A stretch of DNA of 43,454 nucleotides. Source: JALYUA01 sp039931865 (GTDB taxonomy: Bacteria > Acidobacteriota > Thermoanaerobaculia > UBA5066 > Gp7-AA6). Positions 1-7,441 of the stretch are shown here, piece after piece (position 1 is the stretch's first letter; every line of letters begins with the position of its first letter). Made by a program: the position numbers and the translations under genes. The stretch lies in contig JBDTRB010000016.1 in assembly GCA_039931865.1 (NCBI GenBank), forward strand, positions 1 to 43,454, written 5' to 3'. Below the pieces are notes generated by a model. That model saw only the letters and a program-made list of their open reading frames with translations, was not told the origin of the DNA and did not search any database.

Positions 1-89
1 GCAGCCGCATGAATCTCTCAATCGCCGTGTGTCAACGAAATCGGGTCAACATCCCACCTTCGGCGCCGCTGAGCCGCCAGCCGTTGGCC
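1..89 (+). other. attC-like recombination site, 5' part cut by window edge
   Basis: The R' core GTTGGCC is at 83-89 and fits the integron consensus GTTRRRY. It is preceded by an L'-like arm (CGCCGCTGAG, 64-73) that resembles the arm of the better site at 573-642. GCAGCCGC at 1-8 resembles the L'' arm of the later sites, which would put the R'' core off the left edge. An internal GGTCAAC at 44-50 is an alternative R'' with one mismatch. The following gene starts 48 bases downstream, the usual cassette spacing. Assignment rests on similarity to the four clearer sites nearby. Confidence 0.4.
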
Positions 90-136
90 CGACAAACAGC
101 AATCGTCCCTATTACCAATACAATAGGAGGATACCA

Positions 137-451
137 ATGAAGTACGTGATCAGCTGGTTCGAGCGTCCGCAGGGTTCGCCGATCGAATACGAGAATGCCC
201 AGACCCGAATTCTTGAAGTATTCGGTCAATGGAAGGCGCCCGACAATTTCAAGATTGAATTCTTCGTGATACGAGTTGGCGAGTGGGGTGGGCATATGCT
301 GGTGGAGTGCGACGATCCGGTGACCATTCACAAGTTTTGTTCGATGCTTCCTGCTTTCGTATTCGAGGCGCGACCCGTCATTACGGTCGAGGAAGCCGTC
401 CGCGGCGAGCTCGAGGTAATTGCGTGGCGAGATGGACTGAAACACAAGTAG
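137..451 (+). CDS. DUF3303 family protein (104 aa)
   Basis: This is a small soluble protein beginning MKYVISWFERPQGS. The opening strand with the W-F-E-R pattern and the overall length match DUF3303, a family of unknown function with a ferredoxin-like (dimeric alpha-beta barrel type) appearance. The start was chosen at ATG 137 because a perfect AGGAGG lies at 125-130, six bases upstream; the longer open frame has no such site. There is no signal peptide or membrane segment. It sits between two attC-like sites and has no recognisable promoter of its own, as expected for a gene carried on an integron cassette. Family assignment is from pattern recognition; function is unknown. Confidence 0.8.
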   Translation: MKYVISWFERPQGSPIEYENAQTRILEVFGQWKAPDNFKIEFFVIRVGEWGGHMLVECDDPVTIHKFCSMLPAFVFEARPVITVEEAVRGELEVIAWRDGLKHK

Positions 452-572
452 TGGTGGTCATCATCTTCGGCTTCGGCGAGACCGCGGGCTCACAACGGCA
501 TGCAGCGGGCGGCGCCGCCGACTTGTGGACCTATTTGTTGCCTCACTCGAAAGAGCGGTTCCTGGCGAGTCG

Positions 573-642
573 GCCTAACATCGCGCTGCAGCCGACGTCG
601 CCGGCTGCGCCGCCGTCGCCGCTGAGCTTTGGGACGTTAGGC
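573..642 (+). other. attC site (integron cassette recombination site)
   Basis: This 70 bp imperfect palindrome is bounded by a perfectly complementary core pair, GCCTAAC (573-579) and GTTAGGC (636-642), matching the attC R'' (RYYYAAC) and R' (GTTRRRY) consensus. Inside are an L''-like arm TGCAGCCGACG (588-598) and an L'-like arm TCGCCGCTGAG, separated by a GC-rich centre able to fold. It starts 121 bases after the DUF3303 stop and ends 37 bases before the next gene, which is normal cassette geometry. This is the clearest attC in the window. Confidence 0.75.
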
Positions 643-679
643 GACTGAAGCCACCTTGACTCGAGATGACGATCCTCTG

Positions 680-1440
680 ATGAGAGACTCCAGGACAAGC
701 GCCATCACATGGCGCACGGTCGTGCATTCGCTCACCCGACCCTACCCGGTGACCATTCCGATGGTCGCGCTCGTCTTGCTGGTCCCCCTCTACATCTTCC
801 TTGCTCAGCTGATGCCTGGTCGGACTCTCCACCTCCCCGAACTGGCTCTGGACCGCGTCGTGCCCCTGCAGCCCACCTGGGCCCTGGTCTATGGATCCCT
901 CTATCTGTTCTTGATCGTGCTACCGGTGTTCGTGGTCCGTCAGGAAGACCAGATCCGCCGCACCGTCCGGCCTACCTGATGGTGTGGATGACAGCGTATG
1001 TGTGCTTTCTGGCGTATCCGACCATGGCCCCGCGCCCGACCGAGGTGATCGGCCAGGGATTCGTTGTCTGGGGGCTGCGGTTCCTCTACTCGGCCGATCC
1101 GCCGTACAACTGCTTTCCCTCTCTTCACGTTGCGGACTCGTTCGTGTCGGCGCTGACCTGATATCGTGTGCACCGTGGAGTGGGAATCGGTGCGACGCTG
1201 TGTGCGGCACTGGTTGGAGTCTCAACTCTCGACACCAAGCATCACTACGTTTTCGATGTCATTGCCTGGATATTCCTGGCCTGGGTGGCGTATGTCGTTT
1301 TCCTGCGCAACTATCCGCGCGAGCGAATCCCCGAGCTCGACCGCAGCCTCGCACCGGTCTTCACGCTGTGTATCATCGGAATCCTCGGCATCGGGTTCGC
1401 CGGCTTCTGGGTGGCGTACAAAATGAGCGGACACGCTTAG
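680..1440 (+). pseudogene. PAP2-superfamily membrane phosphatase, broken by a frameshift and a stop
   Basis: The reading frame starts at ATG 680, with membrane segments near the start (VTIPMVALVLLVPLYIFLA) and at 893-940. It shifts by one base near 970-975, where restoring one G in the CCGGCC run would rejoin it. It then continues with the PAP2 signature CFPSLHVA (1111-1134), meets an in-frame TGA at 1159-1161, and resumes with the second signature (STLDTKHHYVFDVIAW) and two more membrane helices to 1440. Intact homologues are about 250-residue lipid or undecaprenyl-phosphate phosphatases with catalytic Ser/His in these motifs, both still present. Two independent lesions point to a pseudogene; sequencing error is the alternative. 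It lies between attC-like sites at 573-642 and 1467-1524. Confidence 0.75.
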
Positions 1441-1466
1441 ATGATTGATCCGATGAACACGGCGTC

Positions 1467-1524
1467 GTCTGACCCGCGGCTGCAGCGGACTCCGTTTCAG
1501 GGCTCTCAGCCCCAACCGTCAGGC
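1467..1524 (+). other. attC-like site with GAC/GTC cores
   Basis: GTCTGAC (1467-1473) and GTCAGGC (1518-1524) bound a 58 bp imperfect palindrome containing TGCAGCGG as an L''-like arm. The core pair is complementary at six of seven positions. The normally invariant AAC/GTT has become GAC/GTC on both sides, so pairing is kept. It begins 26 bases after the PAP2 remnant and ends 26 bases before the cupin start, the spacing expected of a cassette junction. Confidence 0.55.
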
Positions 1525-1550
1525 CTTGGAAGTCCAGGGGGTAGAGCACG

Positions 1551-1895
1551 ATGAGCAACCAGGAGGTGGCGCCTGAGACGAAGGGTATTACGGTGAAAGT
1601 GCTTGCAGCGATTGACCTCGGCCGCGAGATCGAGGGCATGGCAGGGCGCCAACTTCGAATGCGGATGGTGACCATCGAACCCGCGGGCGTCTTCGGCCCG
1701 ATTCACGACCATAAAGACAGGCCAGGAACCGTATACATTCTGCAAGGAAGGATCACGGACCATCGAAATGGAGTCGCCACGGACTACGGTCCGGGATTGG
1801 GCTGGCCCGAGGATGGGAACACCACACACTGGCTCGAGAACAGAGGGACGATTCAGGCGGTGGAGATTTCGGTCGATATAGTCAGGCAGGAGTAA
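1551..1895 (+). CDS. Cupin-domain protein (114 aa)
   Basis: This is a single beta-barrel cupin. Motif 1 is visible as GPIHDHKDRPGTVYILQGR (about residues 49-67), with two histidines and the usual glycine able to hold a metal. A motif-2-like GNTTHWLENRG follows at about 88-98. There is no signal peptide. ATG 1551 opens just 26 bases after the preceding attC-like site. Small cupins of this type bind a divalent metal or act as sensors or isomerases; the substrate cannot be read from the sequence. A degenerate partial copy of this gene, 80-85% similar over its last third, lies at 4978-5205. Confidence 0.85.
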   Translation: MSNQEVAPETKGITVKVLAAIDLGREIEGMAGRQLRMRMVTIEPAGVFGPIHDHKDRPGTVYILQGRITDHRNGVATDYGPGLGWPEDGNTTHWLENRGTIQAVEISVDIVRQE

Positions 1896-1949
1896 GCGCA
1901 GGCCCGACATGCTGGTATCGCTCTTGACGGCTGGTGAACAACCGGCAGC

Positions 1950-2012
1950 CGCTCACATCGCGCTGCAGGCGACGTCGTCGGCCTGGCCGCTGTCGCCCCG
2001 GCGCCGTCACAC
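1950..2012 (+). other. Degenerate attC-like site
   Basis: The left half is nearly identical to the site at 573-642: CGCTCAC is followed by ATCGCGCTGCAGG and GACGTCG in the same spacing. The right half has a recognisable GGCCGCTG arm, and GTCACAC (2006-2012) stands where the R' core should be. The outer cores no longer pair well, so the site is probably decayed. It lies 54 bases after the cupin stop and 21 bases before the next start. Confidence 0.4.
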
Positions 2013-2033
2013 GGCAGGCTCGGTTCCAGCGCG

Positions 2034-2303
2034 ATGAGGTGGCGACGTCTGTTGTCGTCCGTGGTCGTCGCTGTATGCATCACCGTGATCGGATATCTCG
2101 GTCGAGGTGGCGGCTGGCGCGCCCTCCTCGCGCCCGGGTCGGCGATCGCGGCGCTTCTCCCCGATAACGGCAGAGACAATTCCCTTCAGGTCTGGATCTC
2201 CGTTTACGGGCAGCTGTTCGCCTGGGCGCTGACTGCGGAACTGATACGAGCGTTGTTCTCTCAGATTCGGCGACGGGAGGCGAATCGTGCCGCTCACCCC
2301 TGA
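2034..2303 (+). CDS. Small hypothetical membrane protein (89 aa)
   Basis: This protein is not assigned to a family. It has a positively charged start (MRWRR), one clear membrane helix at about residues 6-23, a short Gly-rich loop and a second amphipathic or membrane helix at about 52-75, ending in an Arg-rich cytoplasmic tail. The stop codon TGA (2301-2303) falls inside the R'' core of the following attC-like site, an overlap often seen in integron cassettes. The protein could be an inner-membrane accessory factor or simply a cassette ORF of unknown role. No strong ribosome-binding site is visible before ATG 2034. Confidence 0.55.
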   Translation: MRWRRLLSSVVVAVCITVIGYLGRGGGWRALLAPGSAIAALLPDNGRDNSLQVWISVYGQLFAWALTAELIRALFSQIRRREANRAAHP

Positions 2304-2367
2304 CACCGCGCCGCAGCCGAAGTCACCAGCTTCGCTGTGGCCGCGGCTCACCCCTGGACCGTCAGGC
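2298..2367 (+). other. attC-like site with GAC/GTC cores
   Basis: This 70 bp element runs from CCCTGAC (2298-2304) to GTCAGGC (2361-2367), the cores pairing at six of seven positions. Inside, AGCCG (2315-2319) pairs with CGGCT (2344-2348), and a central hairpin CCAGC-TTC-GCTG(T)GG forms the tip. Its length and internal layout are the same as the sites at 573-642 and 2632-2701. As at 1467-1524, AAC/GTT is replaced by GAC/GTC with pairing maintained. Confidence 0.6.
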
Positions 2368-2390
2368 CGCGCTGGCGACTCGGATGCTGA

Positions 2391-2621
2391 ATGACCTTCG
2401 AAGAACTCGTTACGGTCGCGACTTTCGAGAACACCGCGGAGGCTGCCCTTGCTCGGGGCGCACTCGAAGCGCAGGGCATTCCAGCGTTCGTACCTGGCGA
2501 GACGACCGGCGTGTTTGCAGTGAATCGGTCGGTACCTCCGGGAACGTGGGCGGAGCTCAAGGTTCGCCCGGGAGACCGCAAGCGCGCCGTGAAGGCCTTA
2601 AAGAGGGCAGGGCACGGGTGA
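2391..2621 (+). CDS. DUF2007-family putative signal-transducing protein (76 aa)
   Basis: This is a short soluble protein starting MTFEELVTVATFENTAEAALARGALEAQGI. The pattern of a beta strand, a helix rich in Ala spanning the AxxARxxLEAxGI motif, and a later V-x-x-x-D-x-x-x-A-x-x-x-L segment is characteristic of DUF2007 (GlnB-like fold), often annotated as putative signal transducer. It has no catalytic residues and no membrane segment. It begins 23 bases after one attC-like site and ends 10 bases before the next, so it is a compact cassette gene. The ribosome-binding site is weak. Confidence 0.8.
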   Translation: MTFEELVTVATFENTAEAALARGALEAQGIPAFVPGETTGVFAVNRSVPPGTWAELKVRPGDRKRAVKALKRAGHG

Positions 2622-2631
2622 CGATCGGGCC

Positions 2632-2701
2632 GCCTCACATCGCGCCGCAGCCTGCGTCACCAGCTTCGCTGGCGCCGCGGCTGAGCGCCAGGACGTCAGG
2701 T
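2632..2701 (+). other. attC-like site
   Basis: This 70 bp element runs from GCCTCAC (2632-2638) to GTCAGGT (2695-2701). The interior is very close to the site at 2298-2367 (CGCGCCGCAGCC on the left, CACCAGCTTCGCTG at the tip, GCCGCGGCT on the right). The left arm ATCGCGCYGCAG is also shared with 573-642 and 1950-2012. The next ORF starts 40 bases downstream. This is the last clear site of the array. Confidence 0.6.
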
Positions 2702-2741
2702 GTCCCGCAACGGCTCAATACCTACTGACGAGGGAGAGCGA

Positions 2742-2987
2742 ATGTCTGACATGGGCGACAGGGCGAAAGAGTTGGTCGACGTGGCGGCGCTCATTCCCGA
2801 ACATTTTCCACCTGCGTGCTGCGCAGTAGTTCTCGGTGACTCCTTCACCACCAGGACGGCAGGCCGACCCTCCGAGAATCAAATTGGCGGCGGCTTATCC
2901 GCACCCGGAGCGCGGCCGCCACTCGCGACGCAGGTCAGACGTCCTCATCGGCCGGCGGGGCGCCATTTCGAAAAGGCCGCGGCATGA
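2742..2987 (+). CDS. Possible truncated cassette ORF (81 aa), unknown
   Basis: ATG 2742 is preceded by GAGGGAGAGCG, a plausible ribosome-binding site. The first 32 residues (MSDMGDRAKELVDVAALIPE and on) look like real protein. The remainder is Arg/Pro/Gly-rich and has the composition of out-of-frame GC-rich DNA, suggesting that a frame was lost near 2835. The ORF runs into the start of the aminotransferase gene at 2984. No family was recognised. It may be the intact head of a cassette gene fused by deletion to the flank of the next gene, or may not be translated. Confidence 0.3.
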   Translation: MSDMGDRAKELVDVAALIPEHFPPACCAVVLGDSFTTRTAGRPSENQIGGGLSAPGARPPLATQVRRPHRPAGRHFEKAAA

Positions 2988-4300
2988 TGGACCGGCGCCT
3001 TTTCGTAATTCGCACGGCGGGTACGCTCGGCGCCGTTGCCACTTTCTCTGCTGCCGCGTTCGCAGATCAGTTAGGTGCGACGGTCGCGATGAGCCACGGG
3101 CTCGACCGCGAAATCAAGGAGCTAGGCGACGCCGCCGCACCCGAACGGCTGGCGGGAGACGAGAAGTTCTGGGCTCGGGTGCGCGCCGCCTACGAGTTGA
3201 ATCCGGAGGTCGTGAATCTCGATCACGGCTGGACCAACCCCACCTCGCGTGTCGCGTTTGACGAGCTGGTGCGGTCTGCGCGCCGCCTCGAAGCGTTGCC
3301 GGCTGAGGAGCTCGGTCGGTTGTTCTTCGAGGGCCGCACGGGAGTACGTCCTGCCCTCGCGAATGTGATGGGAGTGCCGCCCGAAGAAATCGCACTGGTC
3401 CGGAACGCCACAGAAGCGCTGAACACGGTTCTCCTGGGGCTTCCGCTCGCCGCCGGCGACGAGATCGTCTGCTCGGCACATGACTATTTCGCGATGCTCG
3501 ACGCCCTGGAGCAACGTCGCGCCCGTGACGGGATCGTGTTGCGCATGATCAGGCCAACTTTGCCTGCGCCGTCATTCGAGAGGCTTGCGGATCTTTACGA
3601 AGGCGCCATCGGTAAGCGCACGCGTCTCGTCCTGGTCACGCATGTGAGCAATCTCACGGGGCAACTGTTTCCGGTGCGGCGGATCGCCGACGCCGCCCAC
3701 CGGGTCGGTGCCGAGGTCGTCGTCGATGGCGCGCAAGCGCTCGGAGTGCAGGATGAGCCGATGTCGGCACTCGATTGCGATTACTACGGAGCAAGCGCAC
3801 ACAAGTGGCTTGGCACGCCAGTAGGCCTGGGCGTGTTGTGGATGCGCCCCTCATACGCGGCGAAACTCTGGCCCCTCGTGCCCCCTCCGCCGGGCGTTAC
3901 CGGCATGCGGCGCTTCGAGTGGATAGGCACGGCGCCAGCCTACCTGGAGCCGGCGGCCCTCCCCGCGCTTTCGCTTCATCGTTCGCTCGGTGCAGCCCGG
4001 AAGGCGGCGCGCCTGCGCTACCTCAGTGCGTACCTGCGCAAGCGCATAGTCGCCACGCTGCCCGACACGCGTTTCTCCACTCTCGCGGACCCCGCCATGA
4101 GCATTGGCATTACCACGATCGAGCTGCCCGGCGTGCCCAGCGATGGTCTGCAGAAGCGGCTCCGGGAGCGCCACAAAGTCCTGACGCAGTCCATGACAGA
4201 CAACACGCGGGCCCCGGAGATCCAGGGTCTTCGTATCACTCCTAATGTCTATACAACACCCGCGGAGCTGGACCGGTTGATCGCGGGCCTGAAGGGCTAG
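2984..4300 (+). CDS. Tat-exported class V aminotransferase-fold PLP enzyme (438 aa)
   Basis: A twin-arginine type leader (MMDRRLFVIRTAGTLGAVATFSAAAFA) precedes a fold-type I PLP domain of the isopenicillin-N-epimerase / cysteine-desulfurase class. Seen in order are NATEALNTVLLGL (phosphate-side motif, about 141-153), SAHDYFAM (164-171), THVSNLTGQ (about 219-227), the cofactor Asp in VVVDGAQALG (D248) and the Schiff-base lysine in SAHKWLGTP (K274). Relatives in Acidobacteria and Proteobacteria with the same leader are annotated only as aminotransferase class V; the substrate is unknown. It starts at ATG 2984, two codons before a second ATG. It appears to be a single gene with no attC-like site after it. 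Confidence 0.9.
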   Translation: MMDRRLFVIRTAGTLGAVATFSAAAFADQLGATVAMSHGLDREIKELGDAAAPERLAGDEKFWARVRAAYELNPEVVNLDHGWTNPTSRVAFDELVRSARRLEALPAEELGRLFFEGRTGVRPALANVMGVPPEEIALVRNATEALNTVLLGLPLAAGDEIVCSAHDYFAMLDALEQRRARDGIVLRMIRPTLPAPSFERLADLYEGAIGKRTRLVLVTHVSNLTGQLFPVRRIADAAHRVGAEVVVDGAQALGVQDEPMSALDCDYYGASAHKWLGTPVGLGVLWMRPSYAAKLWPLVPPPPGVTGMRRFEWIGTAPAYLEPAALPALSLHRSLGAARKAARLRYLSAYLRKRIVATLPDTRFSTLADPAMSIGITTIELPGVPSDGLQKRLRERHKVLTQSMTDNTRAPEIQGLRITPNVYTTPAELDRLIAGLKG

Positions 4301-4419
4301 CCGTGTGGGCGTGTTTTGCTTATCACCGTCCACCCTGGGCCGGCCGGAATGCGTAGGCGGCCTGCCACGCGCTGGGCGCTGAATCCTGGTGGATAGGTTG
4401 CTATCGGTACTCTGACGTC

Positions 4420-4968
<549 letters not shown>

Positions 4969-4977
4969 CCATCGGCC

Positions 4978-5205
4978 TTGAGATCCGGGGCCGCAGTATG
5001 GAGCCATTCGAGCCAGGCCTTCCAACTGCTGGCGGGGACGGAAATCCATGCACTCCAGGGCCGGTGGTCCGTCGCCCGCGCCTACCATTACGGGCCTCGA
5101 GTGGGTTGGCCCGAGGATAGGAACACAACACGCTGGCTTGAGAACAGAGGAACGATTCCGGCGGTCGAGGTTTCGGTCGATCGAGTCAGGCAAGAGTCAG
5201 CATAG
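4978..5205 (+). pseudogene. Truncated second copy of the cupin gene at 1551-1895
   Basis: From about 5040 to 5205 the DNA and its translation align with the second half of the cupin at 1551-1895. ALQGR, GWPEDRNTTRWLENRGTI, AVEVSVDRVRQE correspond to ILQGR, GWPEDGNTTHWLENRGTI, AVEISVDIVRQE. The N-terminal third and the metal-binding HDH of motif 1 are missing or unrecognisable. A TTG at 4978 would allow a 75-residue product, but no ribosome-binding site supports it. It looks like a decayed paralogue, perhaps from the same cassette family inserted twice. Confidence 0.7.
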
Positions 5206-5505
5206 TCGCGATATCCAACACCGTCAGCGTGCCCGGGGCTCGGCCGGACGGGCTGCTAGTTTCGCTTTCACCATCGGCATGCTATGTCCCGCCTGCCTGG
5301 CCCTGTGCGCCGGCGCGGTGATGGCGACCCGGGATCCGACTATGCCACTGAATCATTGGGGGCCAGGCCATAAGCCCCTCACCCTGCCCTCTCCCGCCGG
5401 GTGACGGTATTTCTTCATCGCCGCCGCGTCTCCGTCATCACCACTTCGGCTGTCTCGCGGCGTCGCACCACACGGCGGCTACGCCAGGCCGTATAGGCTG
5501 ACCCG
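5206..5505. other. 300-base stretch without a gene, containing a dispersed hairpin repeat
   Basis: No supported gene is present. Positions 5374-5401 (CCCCTCACCCTGCCCTCTCCC and following) are a copy, in reverse orientation, of the dispersed repeat also found at 37857-37893 and, degenerate or cut, at 32917-32963 and 43436-43454. Upstream of it a hydrophobic stretch in one frame (about 5264-5320) looks like a stray signal-peptide-like fragment without a credible start. Confidence 0.5.
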
Positions 5506-6363
5506 GTGCCCGCAGGTCGTTTGTCCCCCGTGCGGCTGGTTGTGATCGGGATGCTGTCGGTGCAGTTCGGCGCGGCGGTCTCGAAGGGGCAGTTCGGCCA
5601 GATCCCGCCGATCGGTATGGTGCTGCTGCGACTCGTCACGAGTTCAGTGATCCTGCTCGCGTTGGCCCGCCCCCGGCTGAATGGTCGCACCGCGGCGGAT
5701 TGGCGACCGGTGCTGGCGCTCGGGCTGGCTCTGGGTGCGATGAATTGGGCGTTCTACGAGTCGTTCGCCCGGATCCCACTCGGAGTGGCGGTGACGATCG
5801 AGTTCGTCGGCCCCCTCGCGGTTGCGGCTTTGGGCGGCCGCCGCCCGCGCGATCTGGTGTGGGTGGGGCTCGCCGCGCTGGGCATCGCCCTGTTCGGCGC
5901 CGGACCCACCAGAGTGAACCCCCTCGGGTTTGGCCTGGCACTCCTCGCGGGCGGCTTCTGGGCGCTGTACATCTTCTCGACGGCGGCGACCGGGCGCCGT
6001 TGGGCGGGCGTTGACGGGCTGGCGGTGGCGAGCGCCGTCGCGACCATCGCCATCGCGCCGTTCGCCGTGGCGACGGCGGGCGCGCGCCTGCTCGAGCCGC
6101 GCCTGCTGATCCTGGGGGCTCTGGTCGGCCTGCTCAGTTCGGTGATTCCCTACAGCCTCGAGATGGCCGCCCTGCGCACCCTGCCGCCCCGGGTGTTCGG
6201 CATCCTGATGAGCCTCGAACCGGCCGTCGCGGCGCTGGTGGCTGCGCTCCTCCTGCGAGAGTGGCTCACTCCACTGCAACTGCTCGCGATGGCCTTCGTG
6301 ACTGCGGCCAGCGTTGGCGCGGCCCGCACGACGTCGGCCCGCGAGGTCATCCCGGGGGCTTAG
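5506..6363 (+). CDS. EamA-family transporter, RhtA-like exporter (285 aa)
   Basis: This is a ten-helix drug/metabolite transporter with two EamA repeats. The repeat features are PIGMVLLRLVTSS near residue 35, NWAFYESFARIPLGVAVTIEFVGPL at about 84-108 and, in the second half, SSVIPYSLEMAALRTLPPRVFGILMSLEPAVAALVA at about 208-243. The ExxALRxxP...LMSLEPA pattern is typical of RhtA, the threonine/homoserine exporter branch. The start is taken as GTG 5506; no Shine-Dalgarno is visible, and a -10-like TATAGGCT (5492-5499) sits about 6 bases upstream, so the transcript may be leaderless, as is common in Actinobacteria. Its GC-rich codon use and this start suggest transfer from that phylum (inference). 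Probable role is amino acid efflux. Confidence 0.9.
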   Translation: MPAGRLSPVRLVVIGMLSVQFGAAVSKGQFGQIPPIGMVLLRLVTSSVILLALARPRLNGRTAADWRPVLALGLALGAMNWAFYESFARIPLGVAVTIEFVGPLAVAALGGRRPRDLVWVGLAALGIALFGAGPTRVNPLGFGLALLAGGFWALYIFSTAATGRRWAGVDGLAVASAVATIAIAPFAVATAGARLLEPRLLILGALVGLLSSVIPYSLEMAALRTLPPRVFGILMSLEPAVAALVAALLLREWLTPLQLLAMAFVTAASVGAARTTSAREVIPGA

Positions 6364-6379
6364 CCGCGAGTGTCCGTTT

Positions 6380-6446
6380 CCTGACTCGGACATGCGAGTG
6401 AAGGAGCGGCCCGCGCCGCCCGCGTGCGCGCGAGTCCGCAGTCAGG
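6380..6446. repeat. Imperfect palindrome between convergent genes (terminator or attC-like)
   Basis: CCTGACTCGGAC (6380-6391) pairs with GTCCGCAGTCAGG (6434-6446) with one extra base on the right arm, and a GC-rich centre lies between. It separates the convergent EamA and AraC genes and overlaps the last codon of the latter. A bidirectional transcription terminator is the simple reading, although no T-run follows. The outer CCTGAC/GTCAGGC pair and the extra base on one arm also resemble the GAC/GTC attC-like sites at the left end of the window. Confidence 0.4.
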
Positions 6447-7329
6447 CCGGCCGGACCGGGAGTTGGCAAGCGATCTCGAAGTGTGTGAAGCCGTGTGCGA
6501 AGGGACGTCCGATCCAGGCTTCGAAGGCGGGTTGATCGTCCGGGACGAAGCCGCTCCGGGGCAGCCAGGTTCTGTACAGCCAGTCGATCGCGCGCACCTC
6601 GAGCTCGATGCCGCCGCTCAGAACCACCTCGGCCACGCGCATCGGCGGGAACTCGAAGCGGCCGATCTCGCCCGCGGGCTCGACGTCCTCGACCACGAGC
6701 GCGACGTCGTACCGACAGTCTTTGAGGGCGACGATCTCGGGTTCCTCCCACATGTAGCCGAGCCACTGGCCGTCCGCGAGCCCGCGCTCGATCGCCCACG
6801 CGAGGAGTCGTTCACAGGCCGCTTGTGCGACACCAGCGCGGTAGGGATCGAGGACGCGGATGTAGACCACGGTGCGCGCGGGCAGGTCGCGAAGCCGCAC
6901 CTCGAAGCCGTCGGGGTTCTGGCCTGGCGGCAACGTCGTGAAACGATGACCTCCCTCCTGACTCGACAAGACGCGCTCGAACTCCTCGCGCCTCGATTTG
7001 CGGAAGGTGTCGAGGTCGAACACGCTGGGGGGTGCCCCGTAGCGCTGCTTGAAGCTGCGCGAAAAGTCGGAGGAGGAGGAGAAGCCGCAGTCCAAAGCGA
7101 CGTCCGTCAACGAGCGCTGAGGCGCGTGGGACATCAGGTACAGGGCCCGCTCGAGCCGCTGCCGCTTCACGAACTGATTCAGCGTTTCTCCCACGAGGGC
7201 TTTGAAGACGCGGTGGAAGTGGAAGGGGGAGAAGCACGCCGCCTCGGACACCTCCTCCAGCCTCAAAGGCTCGGCGAGGTTGCGCACGATGTGGTCGATC
7301 GCGCGGTTGACGCGCTCGACGTAGTCCAT
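6442..7329 (-). CDS. AraC-family regulator with GyrI-like effector domain (295 aa)
   Basis: The N-terminal third is an AraC DNA-binding domain with two helix-turn-helix units: LRLEEVSEAACFSPFHFHRVFK near residues 22-44 and SLTDVALDCGFSSSSDFSRSFKQRYG near 68-93. A GyrI-like small-molecule-binding domain of the SoxS/Rob-BmrR type fills residues about 125-290 (GFEVRLRDLPARTVVYIRV to the end). This N-terminal HTH arrangement is that of Rob-like multidrug or stress regulators. ATG at 7329 was chosen because homology starts at MDYVERVNRAIDHI; a TTG 36 bases further upstream is possible. It is divergent from the DoxX gene at 7442, which is a natural candidate target. Confidence 0.9.
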   Translation of the reverse strand: MDYVERVNRAIDHIVRNLAEPLRLEEVSEAACFSPFHFHRVFKALVGETLNQFVKRQRLERALYLMSHAPQRSLTDVALDCGFSSSSDFSRSFKQRYGAPPSVFDLDTFRKSRREEFERVLSSQEGGHRFTTLPPGQNPDGFEVRLRDLPARTVVYIRVLDPYRAGVAQAACERLLAWAIERGLADGQWLGYMWEEPEIVALKDCRYDVALVVEDVEPAGEIGRFEFPPMRVAEVVLSGGIELEVRAIDWLYRTWLPRSGFVPDDQPAFEAWIGRPFAHGFTHFEIACQLPVRPA

Positions 7330-7441
7330 GGAAACGGCGGTCTCGATTTTTCGGTCGGTGCGCAAGATATGGCAAGTTACTTTTGCGGTTCTCAGGCATG
7401 TTAGCCCCGCGCGCGCTTACGCGGAAGCCGGGAGGAGGCGC

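Noticed and set aside
1159..1161. In-frame TGA of the PAP2 gene as a second selenocysteine
   Set aside because: The same gene has an independent frameshift 190 bases upstream, the TGA is not at a catalytic position, and no SECIS-like hairpin was seen after it.
5213..5270. ATCCAAC and GC-rich palindrome after the cupin remnant as an attC
   Set aside because: No R' core complementary to ATCCAAC is present, and the arms do not resemble the other sites.
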